Assembly: GCA_024690405.1 (NCBI GenBank)
Contig: JAILCU010000068.1
Span: 1-38,790, forward strand
Direction: 5' to 3'
DNA from: Bacteroidales bacterium
GTDB lineage: Bacteria; Bacteroidota; Bacteroidia; Bacteroidales; Bacteroidaceae
DNA length: 38,790 nucleotides
In this document: in pieces, positions 15,164 to 23,415 of the stretch
Numbering within the stretch: position 1 is the first letter of the stretch
How the letters are laid out: every line of letters starts with the position of its first letter
Made by a program: the position numbers and the translations under genes
The notes under the pieces: generated by a model
Database searches by the model: none
Told to the model about the DNA's origin: nothing
The model's input: only the letters and a program-made list of their open reading frames with translations

Positions 15164-17204
15164 TGACGCATGGCAGGGTGCAATAATCCCGTGAATAACG
15201 CAGCATTTGCCGGTCATAAGGTTCATCATAGCGCAACGAGATATCGGTAATTTCGCCCTTGTCGTCGTGCGTTACGAGATAGACCGGATTAATAAAACCT
15301 TTATATGGAGCCAAATCAAGGGCATGATATCGCTCAAGGACTTCCTCGTGTAACCTGTTCTCCACTTTGACCCCGTAGGTTTCGACCAGGCGGCGAGCAG
15401 TCGCGAAGTCGCCCTCACTCTTCACACGCTGAATCTCAGAGAGCAGTTTGCCGAAAAGCGTGCGCAAAGCAGCATAATCGTTCACCTGAACATAAGACTT
15501 TCCGCAGCGACGTACCATTTCCACGGCCGGTAGAGAGCCCTGCCTCTGAGCATGCTCAAGTACCCATCGTGAGACAAGCGCCCTGTTGCGCATGTGCGCT
15601 TCTTCAATCTGACGATGAGGTTCAATGCGCACCAATTGCGTCATCAGCCCATTCATCAGATAAGAATAATATTGAGCGTGAAAGGCCTGAGAATGAGGAA
15701 TCAGGCCCAGCTCCATCAGCTTAGGATCAGCGATATAATAAAGCCCGAAGAGGTCGGCACGCGCCTCCTCAATGGTACTCCCGTAGGCCTTGAGAGAATC
15801 ACTGTCGACACCTGCCAAGAGCTTTCCCGAGCCGTGGCCAAGACACTCGTGGAGATCGGTGTGCAGCTGATCGCACAGATTTCCATAGAGATGAATCATC
15901 TCGCGCGTGGCGTCATCAATGACGAACTCTTCCAAGAAACCGTTGCCACGCGACGCCTGGTTATACGCGTTCGTGAGATTACCGATCGTAACACTCTTCG
16001 AACCATATTCAGCCCTCACCCAATCACTGTTGGGCAAATTGATTCCGATCGCCGAAGAAGGATACAAATCCCCTCCCAAGATGGCCGCGACAATGACTTT
16101 GGCAGAGATCCCCTTGCACCGTTCTTTCTTGAAACGCGCATCTACAGGAGAGTGGTCCTCAAACCATTGAGCATGAGCCGACAAGGTCTCAGTGCGTGCC
16201 GTGGCATCCAAATCCTTGAAATTGGCAAAACCCTCCCAACTGGCCTTCATCCCCAACGGGTCGCCGTAAGTCTCGGTAAAGCCATTGGTGAAATCCACCA
16301 AGGCTTCGGTCTCGCCAACCCATGAGATGCAATAAGCATCAAAGATGCGGAGATCACCCGTGCGATAGTATTCAATCAGCTGCTCCATCACAGCCGCCTG
16401 TTTCTTGTTTTCGGCGACCGTCACGGCTTTCTCGAGCCAAAAGACAATTCGGTCTATTGCACTACCATAAAGCCCCCCGCTTCGCCAAACCTTTTCCTTG
16501 AGCAGTCCGTTTTCCTTCACCAGGCGGCTGTTCAAGCCAAACATCAGCGGATGAGCCGAGTCAGGCCAGGCCTCCTTCATCCGAAGATAAAAGCCTTCGG
16601 CCTCACGTTGAGTCACATCCGGACCATAATAGTTCGCTGCAGAAGTCTGCAGAAGATCCTCCCCATCCGCCAGATTGATGCGTTTAGGCAAGACAGAAGG
16701 ATCAAAAATAATCGGGAACAACTCGTCACAGAGCGCATCAACAGAGGCACGCAGAGCATTGCCGTCACGGCCGTGCTTGCCGGGAAACGACCATTTTGAG
16801 AGAGGAACAGAATGAACGGCCTCGCGCAGGAAATCCTCGGAGAAAGCCGGTTGGAATTTCTCCCCCCCATAGTGATGATGAATGCCATTAGAAAACCAAA
16901 TGCGTTTCATATACACTACGAACGCCTTGAAATCGGCACTGTTCCGATCCCCGCAATAATCAGTATATACCGTTTCCAACAACCGGCGGATACGAAGATT
17001 GTAGCGTCCGTTCTGGTCCCAAAGGATATCCCTGCCACATAAAGCCGCTTCAGAAAGATAATAGACCAATTTTTTCTGCCTCAATGAGAGCTGTTCAAAA
17101 CCGTCAACACGATATCTGAGCATCTGCAAATCCGCAAAACGCTCATCCATGTAAGGAAATGAATCGAGACCAGCTTGAGAAGAGACAACGGGTGACATCA
17201 TCAT
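15156..17204 (-). CDS. Dipeptidyl peptidase III (M49 metallopeptidase)
   Basis: Zinc peptidase that removes dipeptides from the N-terminus of oligopeptides. Counting from the upstream TTG at 17234, the zinc motif HECLGH lies at 462-467 (ligands H462 and H467, catalytic E463) and the third ligand E490 in STIEEARADLFGLYY, the HEXXGH/EEXRAD signature of M49. Total length of about 680 residues agrees with the Bacteroides thetaiotaomicron enzyme. Start: TTG at 17234 overlaps the preceding stop, while ATG-ATG-ATG begins at 17204; I use 17204, which leaves the conserved start YMDERFADLQMLRYRV intact. No clear signal peptide, so probably cytoplasmic. Cotranscribed with the AraC-type and AlkD-like genes. 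Confidence 0.93.
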   Translation of the reverse strand: MMMSPVVSSQAGLDSFPYMDERFADLQMLRYRVDGFEQLSLRQKKLVYYLSEAALCGRDILWDQNGRYNLRIRRLLETVYTDYCGDRNSADFKAFVVYMKRIWFSNGIHHHYGGEKFQPAFSEDFLREAVHSVPLSKWSFPGKHGRDGNALRASVDALCDELFPIIFDPSVLPKRINLADGEDLLQTSAANYYGPDVTQREAEGFYLRMKEAWPDSAHPLMFGLNSRLVKENGLLKEKVWRSGGLYGSAIDRIVFWLEKAVTVAENKKQAAVMEQLIEYYRTGDLRIFDAYCISWVGETEALVDFTNGFTETYGDPLGMKASWEGFANFKDLDATARTETLSAHAQWFEDHSPVDARFKKERCKGISAKVIVAAILGGDLYPSSAIGINLPNSDWVRAEYGSKSVTIGNLTNAYNQASRGNGFLEEFVIDDATREMIHLYGNLCDQLHTDLHECLGHGSGKLLAGVDSDSLKAYGSTIEEARADLFGLYYIADPKLMELGLIPHSQAFHAQYYSYLMNGLMTQLVRIEPHRQIEEAHMRNRALVSRWVLEHAQRQGSLPAVEMVRRCGKSYVQVNDYAALRTLFGKLLSEIQRVKSEGDFATARRLVETYGVKVENRLHEEVLERYHALDLAPYKGFINPVYLVTHDDKGEITDISLRYDEPYDRQMLRYSRDYCTLPCVND

Positions 17205-17230
17205 GAGTGCATGAGGAAAGAAATCTCCAA

Positions 17231-17686
17231 TCAAAGATCCTTCTTCGGAGAGGGATTCTTAGGTTGTTTTAGCCGGGCGAAGAACTCATCACGGAAATGT
17301 TTAGGCGTTTTCCCCTGAATACGATAGAATGAAGAATAAAAAGACTGACGATTGGCGAATCCGCAAGCCAAAGCCACCTCGCCCATGGAGAGGTCGCGGC
17401 TACGCTTATCCGTAAGCATACTCACCGCATCACGAATCCGATATTCGCTGACGAGTTCAGCATAGTTCATCTGGAATCTCAAGCTCACAGCCGCGCTGAT
17501 ATATCGGGTATTCGTCTGAATTTCTGCTGCCAACTGCTTAGCAGAATAGTTTGGATCCCTATATTTTTTTTCAACGATCATCTTCCGGAGAATCTGTTCA
17601 TAAATATTGTCTATAATCTCAGGCTTAATGGCCGTACGGTAGGTCGCCGGTTTTTCCTTTTTTTCCTTCAAATTATACTTAGCCAT
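17231..17686 (-). CDS. Short AraC-type DNA-binding regulator
   Basis: A 151-residue protein consisting of little more than an AraC helix-turn-helix pair (about residues 48-140): YSAKQLAAEIQTNTRYIS is the first helix-turn-helix and MGEVALACGFANRQSFYSSF the second, ending in the typical GKTPKHFR. There is no sensor domain, so it probably works with another protein or is controlled by its level. The stop codon lies about 27 nt before the DPP III ATG, so it leads the three-gene group. ATG at 17686 is 47 nt from a -7 box. Confidence 0.88.
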   Translation of the reverse strand: MAKYNLKEKKEKPATYRTAIKPEIIDNIYEQILRKMIVEKKYRDPNYSAKQLAAEIQTNTRYISAAVSLRFQMNYAELVSEYRIRDAVSMLTDKRSRDLSMGEVALACGFANRQSFYSSFYRIQGKTPKHFRDEFFARLKQPKNPSPKKDL

Positions 17687-17733
17687 AAATGAAAAAGTTT
17701 AAAAATTTTGTAATTATTCCCTTGTTTTGCATG

Positions 17734-17741
17734 CAAAGATA
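17734..17741 (-). promoter_or_regulatory. -7 element of the araC-like / DPP III operon
   Basis: TATCTTTG on the minus strand, a full TAnnTTTG match. No TTTG at -33; the region there is AT-rich. Predicted leader of about 45 nt. Confidence 0.5.
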
Positions 17742-17834
17742 AGAAAAAAATCCCGAATAAATAATCGCGAGTGTTAAAAAAAGGCAAAAAAAGGAGCAAA
17801 AGGAGCCGAAAAAAAACGAACAAGGCATTTCCAC

Positions 17835-20528
17835 CTATAAATTTGGACGTGCGGTCTGCTGATGCAACTTTAGCTGTTCATCAAAATGAGCCATCTGCTG
17901 TAAAACGGCACGTCTTTTCTGTTCCAGGTCGTCAATCTTCCCCTGTAATAATTCTTCTTCATTACTGCCGTCATCTGCCACTGGCCGCAGCCCATCAGCC
18001 TGAAGCGATATGATGAGAGAATGCAGACGGTCAACACGTGCCTGGACGACGCTCTGTTCCTGCACAACCTCACGCACCCGTTTACGAATATCGTTCCAAT
18101 CCCGTCCATCTGCAAGCAGACGCTCCAATTCCGCCATCTGTACCGGCGGGTTGTTTGCATTATAGCGCTGCATCCAGAGATCAATCTCACGCTGTTCAAC
18201 AGCCTGATGACGTTCGATCAGATGTATGCTTTCCTCCGTGCTGACTTGTTTTTCCTGCAAAGCCATCTGCTCACGCAAGAACTTCAGGTAATTCTCACGA
18301 CTTTTTTCCAAGAGCACTTTCTGGCTGTTCAACCGATTGATATTCTCATTAAAGAGCCCTACCCCATCCCCTCCGGGCAATAACTTGGAAAGGTTGCTTT
18401 CAGCTTTTCCCAAGCGTTCTTTGGTCTTTGAAGCAACAGCCTCGCACCGCATGATGTCAGATTTGATGATCATCACTGCACGATCCAACAGCTCCTTTTT
18501 AGTTTCGGCCATAGCCAACTGACATTCGTGCCGTTCAATATCAGCTTTCAAGCCCTCCCACTGATCCATCATCTGCTGGATCGTTTGTTTAACGGCCTCG
18601 TGGGAGTTGCGCCATTTCTTGAACCATTCAGGAATCGTCACCAACTTCTCAAGCGCTTCATAACGGCGGCTATAGGTATCTGTTGCGTTTTTTAAGCGCA
18701 GAGCCAGTTTCTCCACAGTTCCAGCCATCACCTGACAAGCCGTATTCACTTCATTGAGATGCTCTGAAAGGTCAGCCAATTTCTGCTGTTGCAACTGAAT
18801 CTCGTTGCCGATGTCAGAGATGGAATCAAGATTGAACGTGAAAGCATTTAATTCTTTCTCCGCTTCCTCGGCATCCACCGTTGTCTTCTCTATAAGTTGC
18901 TGGATGAGCATTGCACGAGCTTCCCGGTTTGTAGCAGGCGTGCAATCCACCAGCGAGCGGTCCAGATGAGCAAAATGCTGCCACTCATCGGTATCCTTTC
19001 TCTGCCTTTCCCGCAGATGATCAAGGCTGATATTTTCAACTTCCAGGCGAGTCTGCGTGGCGATCAGATCATTATTCAAAGTTTCCAGTTCCCTACGCTT
19101 ATTAGCCAGCTCCACCTCAACGGCCTCGCAGTCGGCTTTAAGCGACGAGATCAAGGCATTTTGTCCCGCCGCGCCTTCACTCTGCCAAGGATGATGAGTA
19201 GCGCCACATACAGAACAGGGATTGCCCTCACTCAGGTCACCGCGTAACTGCACGACATTCTGGCTTTTGGACAAGGTCCAGTGATAATTCTTTTGCTGTT
19301 GTTGCCTTGAGAGTTGGCTTACGTCCTTACTGAGTGCATCCATTCGATAATTCAGATGATCAATGTGCAGCCGCAGCTGCGTGATGACCTGTTCCTTGTT
19401 TTCGATCATATCGTACCCAGCAGCAATACTATGCCAAAGCGACAGACCAGTTGTAAGCATCAACTTGCGACTACGCAATTCCAATGCACGACGTTGCAAG
19501 GTAAAACTATCCTTACCCGCAATACTCTGTCTGTGCGCCGTCATCTCTTCTTTGCGGCCTCTTATCACATCATCTATGGCCAGTTTTTCCCTAAACAGAC
19601 GTTCCAGCTGCTCATCGCGTTCTTTCTGCCGGTGCTGGGCCTGATTCAGTTCTTCAGTGAGTCGTTCACACAATTCCCTGACTTCAAACAATCGATCCAG
19701 TTTCACCTGTATAGCGCCGCCTTGATGGATCATCGCTTTATGAATTTCCAGGATCTGTTCCTGCTGCTTCAAAGACGACATTTCCCCGCGCAAGCGTTCC
19801 ACCTCCTGGAGGTTCTCCTGCCGCTCTTTTTCGATCATCCCCAACCGTTTGCGTTGCTCCTGCAACTCAGCGGCATTCGCTGCATCAGCGTTGAGCGCAT
19901 CATCAATCTGAACCTGCAGTTGCTGGACATCGCTCATCGTGCGAGCAGCCTGTTGAACAGCTTGCAGCGCCTCTTCCGTTTTGTTCTGTTCCAGGACCAA
20001 GGTTTTCTCCGCCTCCGCCGTTAACCGGTTCGCCTCATCCTGTCGGAGGGCCAGTTGCGCAATAAGCTGACGGCCATCAGCAATATTCCTCTGCAGAATA
20101 GCCAACCGCTGGAAACGTCCGCTGACAGGTTCAAATTCCTCGTAGCGTTCCAACTCCCGCTGATCATTGAGCAAGGAGGCTTGCCGCTTATTGATCTGGT
20201 ACAAACGGGCTTTCTGCTCAGTGAGCTCAGCATGAATCTCGACAAACCGATGAAGACGATCCAACTGCTGACGTACCAGAGAGATCGACGACTCCAAATT
20301 GTCTAATTTAGTTTGACACAGGCGTCTTCCGTCACGTACTTTCTGCAGCGAGACATCGTCCAACCGATGCTCGGTGCTACGCTGACGAGCCACTTCATTA
20401 CGAATGGTTTCACGAAGCCACTGTTTGACATCTTCCGGCAGAGGACCTTCGAAGCGCGAACGCCACCATTGGCGAATCACCTCCTCTACCGAAGGTCCGT
20501 TATGTGCTGAAAATAGACTATCTACCAT
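17835..20528 (-). CDS. Coiled-coil protein with central Rad50/SbcC-type zinc hook, no ATPase domain
   Basis: Predicted 897-residue, highly charged protein of long coiled coils (repeated E/K/Q/R-rich heptads) on both sides of GNPCSVCGATHHP. The CxxC pair (C438 and C441) sits almost exactly in the middle, as does the zinc hook in the antiparallel coil of SbcC/Rad50. However, I see no Walker A at the N-terminus, no LSGG signature and no Walker B at the C-terminus; the N-terminal 60 residues (SVEEVIRQWWRSRFEGPLPE) look like a small helical domain, and the protein ends soon after the coil. ATG at 20528 is chosen because a -7 box lies at 20551-20558; the frame opens at 20621 beyond that promoter. 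Function unknown: perhaps a DNA or protein tether. No SbcD-like nuclease is adjacent. Confidence 0.75.
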   Translation of the reverse strand: MVDSLFSAHNGPSVEEVIRQWWRSRFEGPLPEDVKQWLRETIRNEVARQRSTEHRLDDVSLQKVRDGRRLCQTKLDNLESSISLVRQQLDRLHRFVEIHAELTEQKARLYQINKRQASLLNDQRELERYEEFEPVSGRFQRLAILQRNIADGRQLIAQLALRQDEANRLTAEAEKTLVLEQNKTEEALQAVQQAARTMSDVQQLQVQIDDALNADAANAAELQEQRKRLGMIEKERQENLQEVERLRGEMSSLKQQEQILEIHKAMIHQGGAIQVKLDRLFEVRELCERLTEELNQAQHRQKERDEQLERLFREKLAIDDVIRGRKEEMTAHRQSIAGKDSFTLQRRALELRSRKLMLTTGLSLWHSIAAGYDMIENKEQVITQLRLHIDHLNYRMDALSKDVSQLSRQQQQKNYHWTLSKSQNVVQLRGDLSEGNPCSVCGATHHPWQSEGAAGQNALISSLKADCEAVEVELANKRRELETLNNDLIATQTRLEVENISLDHLRERQRKDTDEWQHFAHLDRSLVDCTPATNREARAMLIQQLIEKTTVDAEEAEKELNAFTFNLDSISDIGNEIQLQQQKLADLSEHLNEVNTACQVMAGTVEKLALRLKNATDTYSRRYEALEKLVTIPEWFKKWRNSHEAVKQTIQQMMDQWEGLKADIERHECQLAMAETKKELLDRAVMIIKSDIMRCEAVASKTKERLGKAESNLSKLLPGGDGVGLFNENINRLNSQKVLLEKSRENYLKFLREQMALQEKQVSTEESIHLIERHQAVEQREIDLWMQRYNANNPPVQMAELERLLADGRDWNDIRKRVREVVQEQSVVQARVDRLHSLIISLQADGLRPVADDGSNEEELLQGKIDDLEQKRRAVLQQMAHFDEQLKLHQQTARPNL

Positions 20529-20550
20529 AACTTTTCTTTGAAAAACGGAG

Positions 20551-20558
20551 CAAAGGTA
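20551..20558 (-). promoter_or_regulatory. -7 element of the zinc-hook gene promoter
   Basis: TACCTTTG on the minus strand, a full TAnnTTTG match 22 nt before the chosen start. No matching TTTG at -33. It is divergent from the GH51 promoter about 40 bp away. Confidence 0.55.
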
Positions 20559-20598
20559 AACAAAATCATGCAGATAATGGAAAAAATGACATCTCTTT

Positions 20599-20630
20599 TT
20601 TGGATTTGACGTGACTTTCAACTACTTTTG
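20599..20630 (+). promoter_or_regulatory. Bacteroidetes-type promoter of the GH51 gene
   Basis: TTTG at 20599-20602, a 20-bp spacer and TACTTTTG at 20623-20630. It lies after the GTG at 20611 where the open frame begins, so translation must start further on, at 20704, with a leader of about 70 nt. Confidence 0.8.
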
Positions 20631-20703
20631 TCCACAGATAAATGACTTTTTAAACTCACACTGTCTGTTTCTCCTTTTTTTTAATGTTAAAAATGCAACA
20701 CAA

Positions 20704-23196
20704 ATGATTCACAAGCACCGTTTTCTACTTACATTCATCGCATGCACATTCTCGCTTTCTATGCTGAATGCCCAACCTGTTGTTCACGTCAACACCGACA
20801 AGCCCGGCGCTACGGTCAGCCCACGTCTGTACGGCATTTTCTTCGAGGAAATCAACCACGCCGGTGACGGAGGACTTTATGCAGAACTCATACAAAACCG
20901 TTCTTTTGAAGACGATGCAGAGCGTCCTGTACATTGGCGTACCTTCGGCGGAGCTCAAGCCTCCCTTGCTACCGACGGAATGCTCAACGAACATCAGGCA
21001 CACGCACTTCGCCTAACAGTAGGCACGGCTGGTGGCGGCTTGATCAATGACGGCTACTGGGGAATGAACTTCCGCCAACAAACGACCTACACGTTTTCCG
21101 CTTGGATCAAAGCAGACGAAGCCTTCAAAGGCAATATGACGGTTGCGCTAACAGGTCGCGACGGACGTAATCTCGGACAGACATCGGTACCTTTGAAGCT
21201 GAAAGCCGGGAAGTGGACTCAACTTAAAGATGTCCGTGTGCTTGCCACAGGCAGTGATGCAGAAGGTCGTGCCGAACTTACCTTCAGCGCCCCTGGGGCT
21301 TTCACCCTGGACGTGGTCAGCCTCTTCCCGCCCACCTACAAAGGCCGTACCAATGGTTGCCGGATCGACCTTGCAGAGATGCTTGAAGACTTACATCCCA
21401 AGTTTATGCGTTTCCCCGGTGGCTGCTATGTTGAAGGACAGACTACCCCGCGCAACAACTTGCACAACCGTTTTGTATGGAAAAATACCATCGGTCCCAT
21501 TGAACAGCGTCCCGGTCACCTGAGCGTCAATTGGGGATACAATATCACAGACGGTTTCGGTTATCACGAAATGTTGCAACTCGCCGAAGACCTTGGCGCT
21601 GAACCGCTCTTCGTTGTCAACGTAGGCCTCGGCCACGGATGGATGCAGCCTTATGACCAGATTGAAGAATACATTCAGGAAGCCCTGGATGCCATTGAGT
21701 ATGCCAATGGCGATGCAAAAACGACAAAATGGGGGGCTCAACGCGCACAAAACGGCCACCCGGAACCTTTCGGACTTCGTCTGCTCGAGGTAGGCAACGA
21801 GAATGCGAACTTCTATTTCGACAGCAATCGTGACCAAAGCGACCATTATTTCGAACGCTACATCCAGTTCTACAAAGCGATTAAGGCCAAATACCCTGAA
21901 ATAGAGGTGATCGGGAATGTAGAATCATGGGGAACAGATGAACCCTCATGGCGCAGCAATCATCCCGTCGATCTCCTCGACGAACACTATTACCGCTCAC
22001 CTTCCTGGTTTGAGAAGAATTTCAACAAGTACGATGTTTATGACCGTAATGGACCGAAAATTTATGTCGGTGAATACGCCGTCACCCAGGGTTATGGCGT
22101 CAACGGCCATCTCACGGCGGCCTTGGGCGAAGCAATTTATATGCAAGGTTTGGAGCGCAACTCCGACATTGTCGTCATGGGATCTTACGCTCCTATTTTC
22201 GTCAACGAGCACAACCCTGCCTGGCGTCCGGATATGATTCGTTTCAATGCCTCAGAAAGTTTTGGGACGCCCTCCTATCATGTACAAAAGATGATGGCCA
22301 ATAACGTGGGAACCCGAATCATTCCGGTCGACGTTAGCGGTAACACACTCCAGCCAACCATCGGGCACCACATGGGCTTTAGCACCTGGGGCACAAAGGC
22401 CGAATTTCGCAATTTGGAAGTGAAAGATGCAGACGGAAATGTTATTCTCAATGATGATTTCTCCACCAACAGCGGCAAATGGACGGGCTTTGGCGGCGAG
22501 ACCAACGGATATCGTCGCTCGCAGAGTCAATGGACGTTTGAAGACGGGACCCTCAAGCAGCAAAACCAGCGTGCTGAAGGCTCTGTATTGCTTAACACTA
22601 CAAATTTAGGTGATGAATACATAATTCATGTCCAAGCCCGGCGAATGGAAGGCAACGAAGGTTTTATCATTTGCTTTGGTGCCGAGGACGATGAGAATCT
22701 GATATGGTGGAACTTAGGGGGATGGGGCAACTCTCAGCATGCTATTGAGCATATGGCTGACGGTGGTAAGAACACCCTTGCTGCAGCACAAGGCAAACTC
22801 GAGGAAGGACGCTGGTACGATGTTGAGATTCAAGTCAAAGGCGCTTCAGCACGTTGCTTGCTCGACGGTCAACTTATCCATGAGTTTAGTCTGCCAGAAC
22901 GGCAAAGTCTCTATGCCAATGCAACTCTCGATGAGAAGACCAACGAACTCATTCTAAAACTTGTCAACCCCACTAGCGCCAGTCAAGTTTCACACATTAA
23001 CTTAGGCTGTACTTCTGCTGGTCAAGGTCGTGCCATTGTGCTGACTTCGGCCAAAGGCAGCGACGAGAACACAATGCGCCAACAATTAAATGTCTCTCCT
23101 GTCGAGATACCCATTCGCATAGAAAATGGTGCGCAAGCGCTCGATTACCCGGTACAACCATTCTCGTTGAATATCCTACGTCTGAAAGTGCAATAA
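20704..23196 (+). CDS. Alpha-L-arabinofuranosidase, GH51, exported
   Basis: Predicted 830-residue retaining glycosidase that removes arabinofuranose side chains from arabinoxylan or arabinan. Signal peptide at residues 1-24 (IHKHRFLLTFIACTFSLSML, ending LNAQ). YGIFFEEINHAGDGGLYAEL opens the fold, about 65-210 is a CBM4/9-like inserted sandwich, and the barrel follows. Acid/base E366 is in LLEVGNEN and the nucleophile E457 in YVGEYAVT. At about 556-731 a LamG-like sandwich (FSTWGTKAEFRNLEV to LIHEFSLPE) is inserted into the C-terminal beta domain, making it much longer than the roughly 500-residue bacterial GH51 enzymes and similar in layout to plant ones. Start at 20704 follows from the promoter and the signal peptide. 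No SusC/SusD pair is nearby. Confidence 0.93.
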   Translation: MIHKHRFLLTFIACTFSLSMLNAQPVVHVNTDKPGATVSPRLYGIFFEEINHAGDGGLYAELIQNRSFEDDAERPVHWRTFGGAQASLATDGMLNEHQAHALRLTVGTAGGGLINDGYWGMNFRQQTTYTFSAWIKADEAFKGNMTVALTGRDGRNLGQTSVPLKLKAGKWTQLKDVRVLATGSDAEGRAELTFSAPGAFTLDVVSLFPPTYKGRTNGCRIDLAEMLEDLHPKFMRFPGGCYVEGQTTPRNNLHNRFVWKNTIGPIEQRPGHLSVNWGYNITDGFGYHEMLQLAEDLGAEPLFVVNVGLGHGWMQPYDQIEEYIQEALDAIEYANGDAKTTKWGAQRAQNGHPEPFGLRLLEVGNENANFYFDSNRDQSDHYFERYIQFYKAIKAKYPEIEVIGNVESWGTDEPSWRSNHPVDLLDEHYYRSPSWFEKNFNKYDVYDRNGPKIYVGEYAVTQGYGVNGHLTAALGEAIYMQGLERNSDIVVMGSYAPIFVNEHNPAWRPDMIRFNASESFGTPSYHVQKMMANNVGTRIIPVDVSGNTLQPTIGHHMGFSTWGTKAEFRNLEVKDADGNVILNDDFSTNSGKWTGFGGETNGYRRSQSQWTFEDGTLKQQNQRAEGSVLLNTTNLGDEYIIHVQARRMEGNEGFIICFGAEDDENLIWWNLGGWGNSQHAIEHMADGGKNTLAAAQGKLEEGRWYDVEIQVKGASARCLLDGQLIHEFSLPERQSLYANATLDEKTNELILKLVNPTSASQVSHINLGCTSAGQGRAIVLTSAKGSDENTMRQQLNVSPVEIPIRIENGAQALDYPVQPFSLNILRLKVQ

Positions 23197-23415
23197 TACA
23201 ATTCTGGCCTGCCATGGAGAAAGTTGCCTGTATCAACCTTTCTAAGCGAACCCCATAAAAACAGGCGAAAATCCCTTTACGCTTTGTTCATGGCTTGACA
23301 ATCCCATCATGAAAGCGAACGCCTGCTTTACAATCGCGCCTCCTGGTACGCTTGTATGGCAGGCATTTTTGTATCCGGGCTGAACCGATGCCAAGGACAA
23401 GAATGACGGTCCGCT
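23197..23415. other. Gap between convergent genes
   Basis: Separates the GH51 and S9 peptidase stops. GCCTGCCAT (about 23207) and ATGGCAGGC (about 23356) form a widely spaced 9-bp inverted pair, the second followed by ATTTTT. No clear compact terminator was seen. Confidence 0.4.

Noticed and set aside
15156-15229. Longer start (15229) of the AlkD-like gene
   Set aside because: It would overlap the DPP III gene by 74 nt, and the extra residues (GKCCVIHGIIAPCHA) are a shadow of the DPP III C-terminus; ATG at 15163 fits better.
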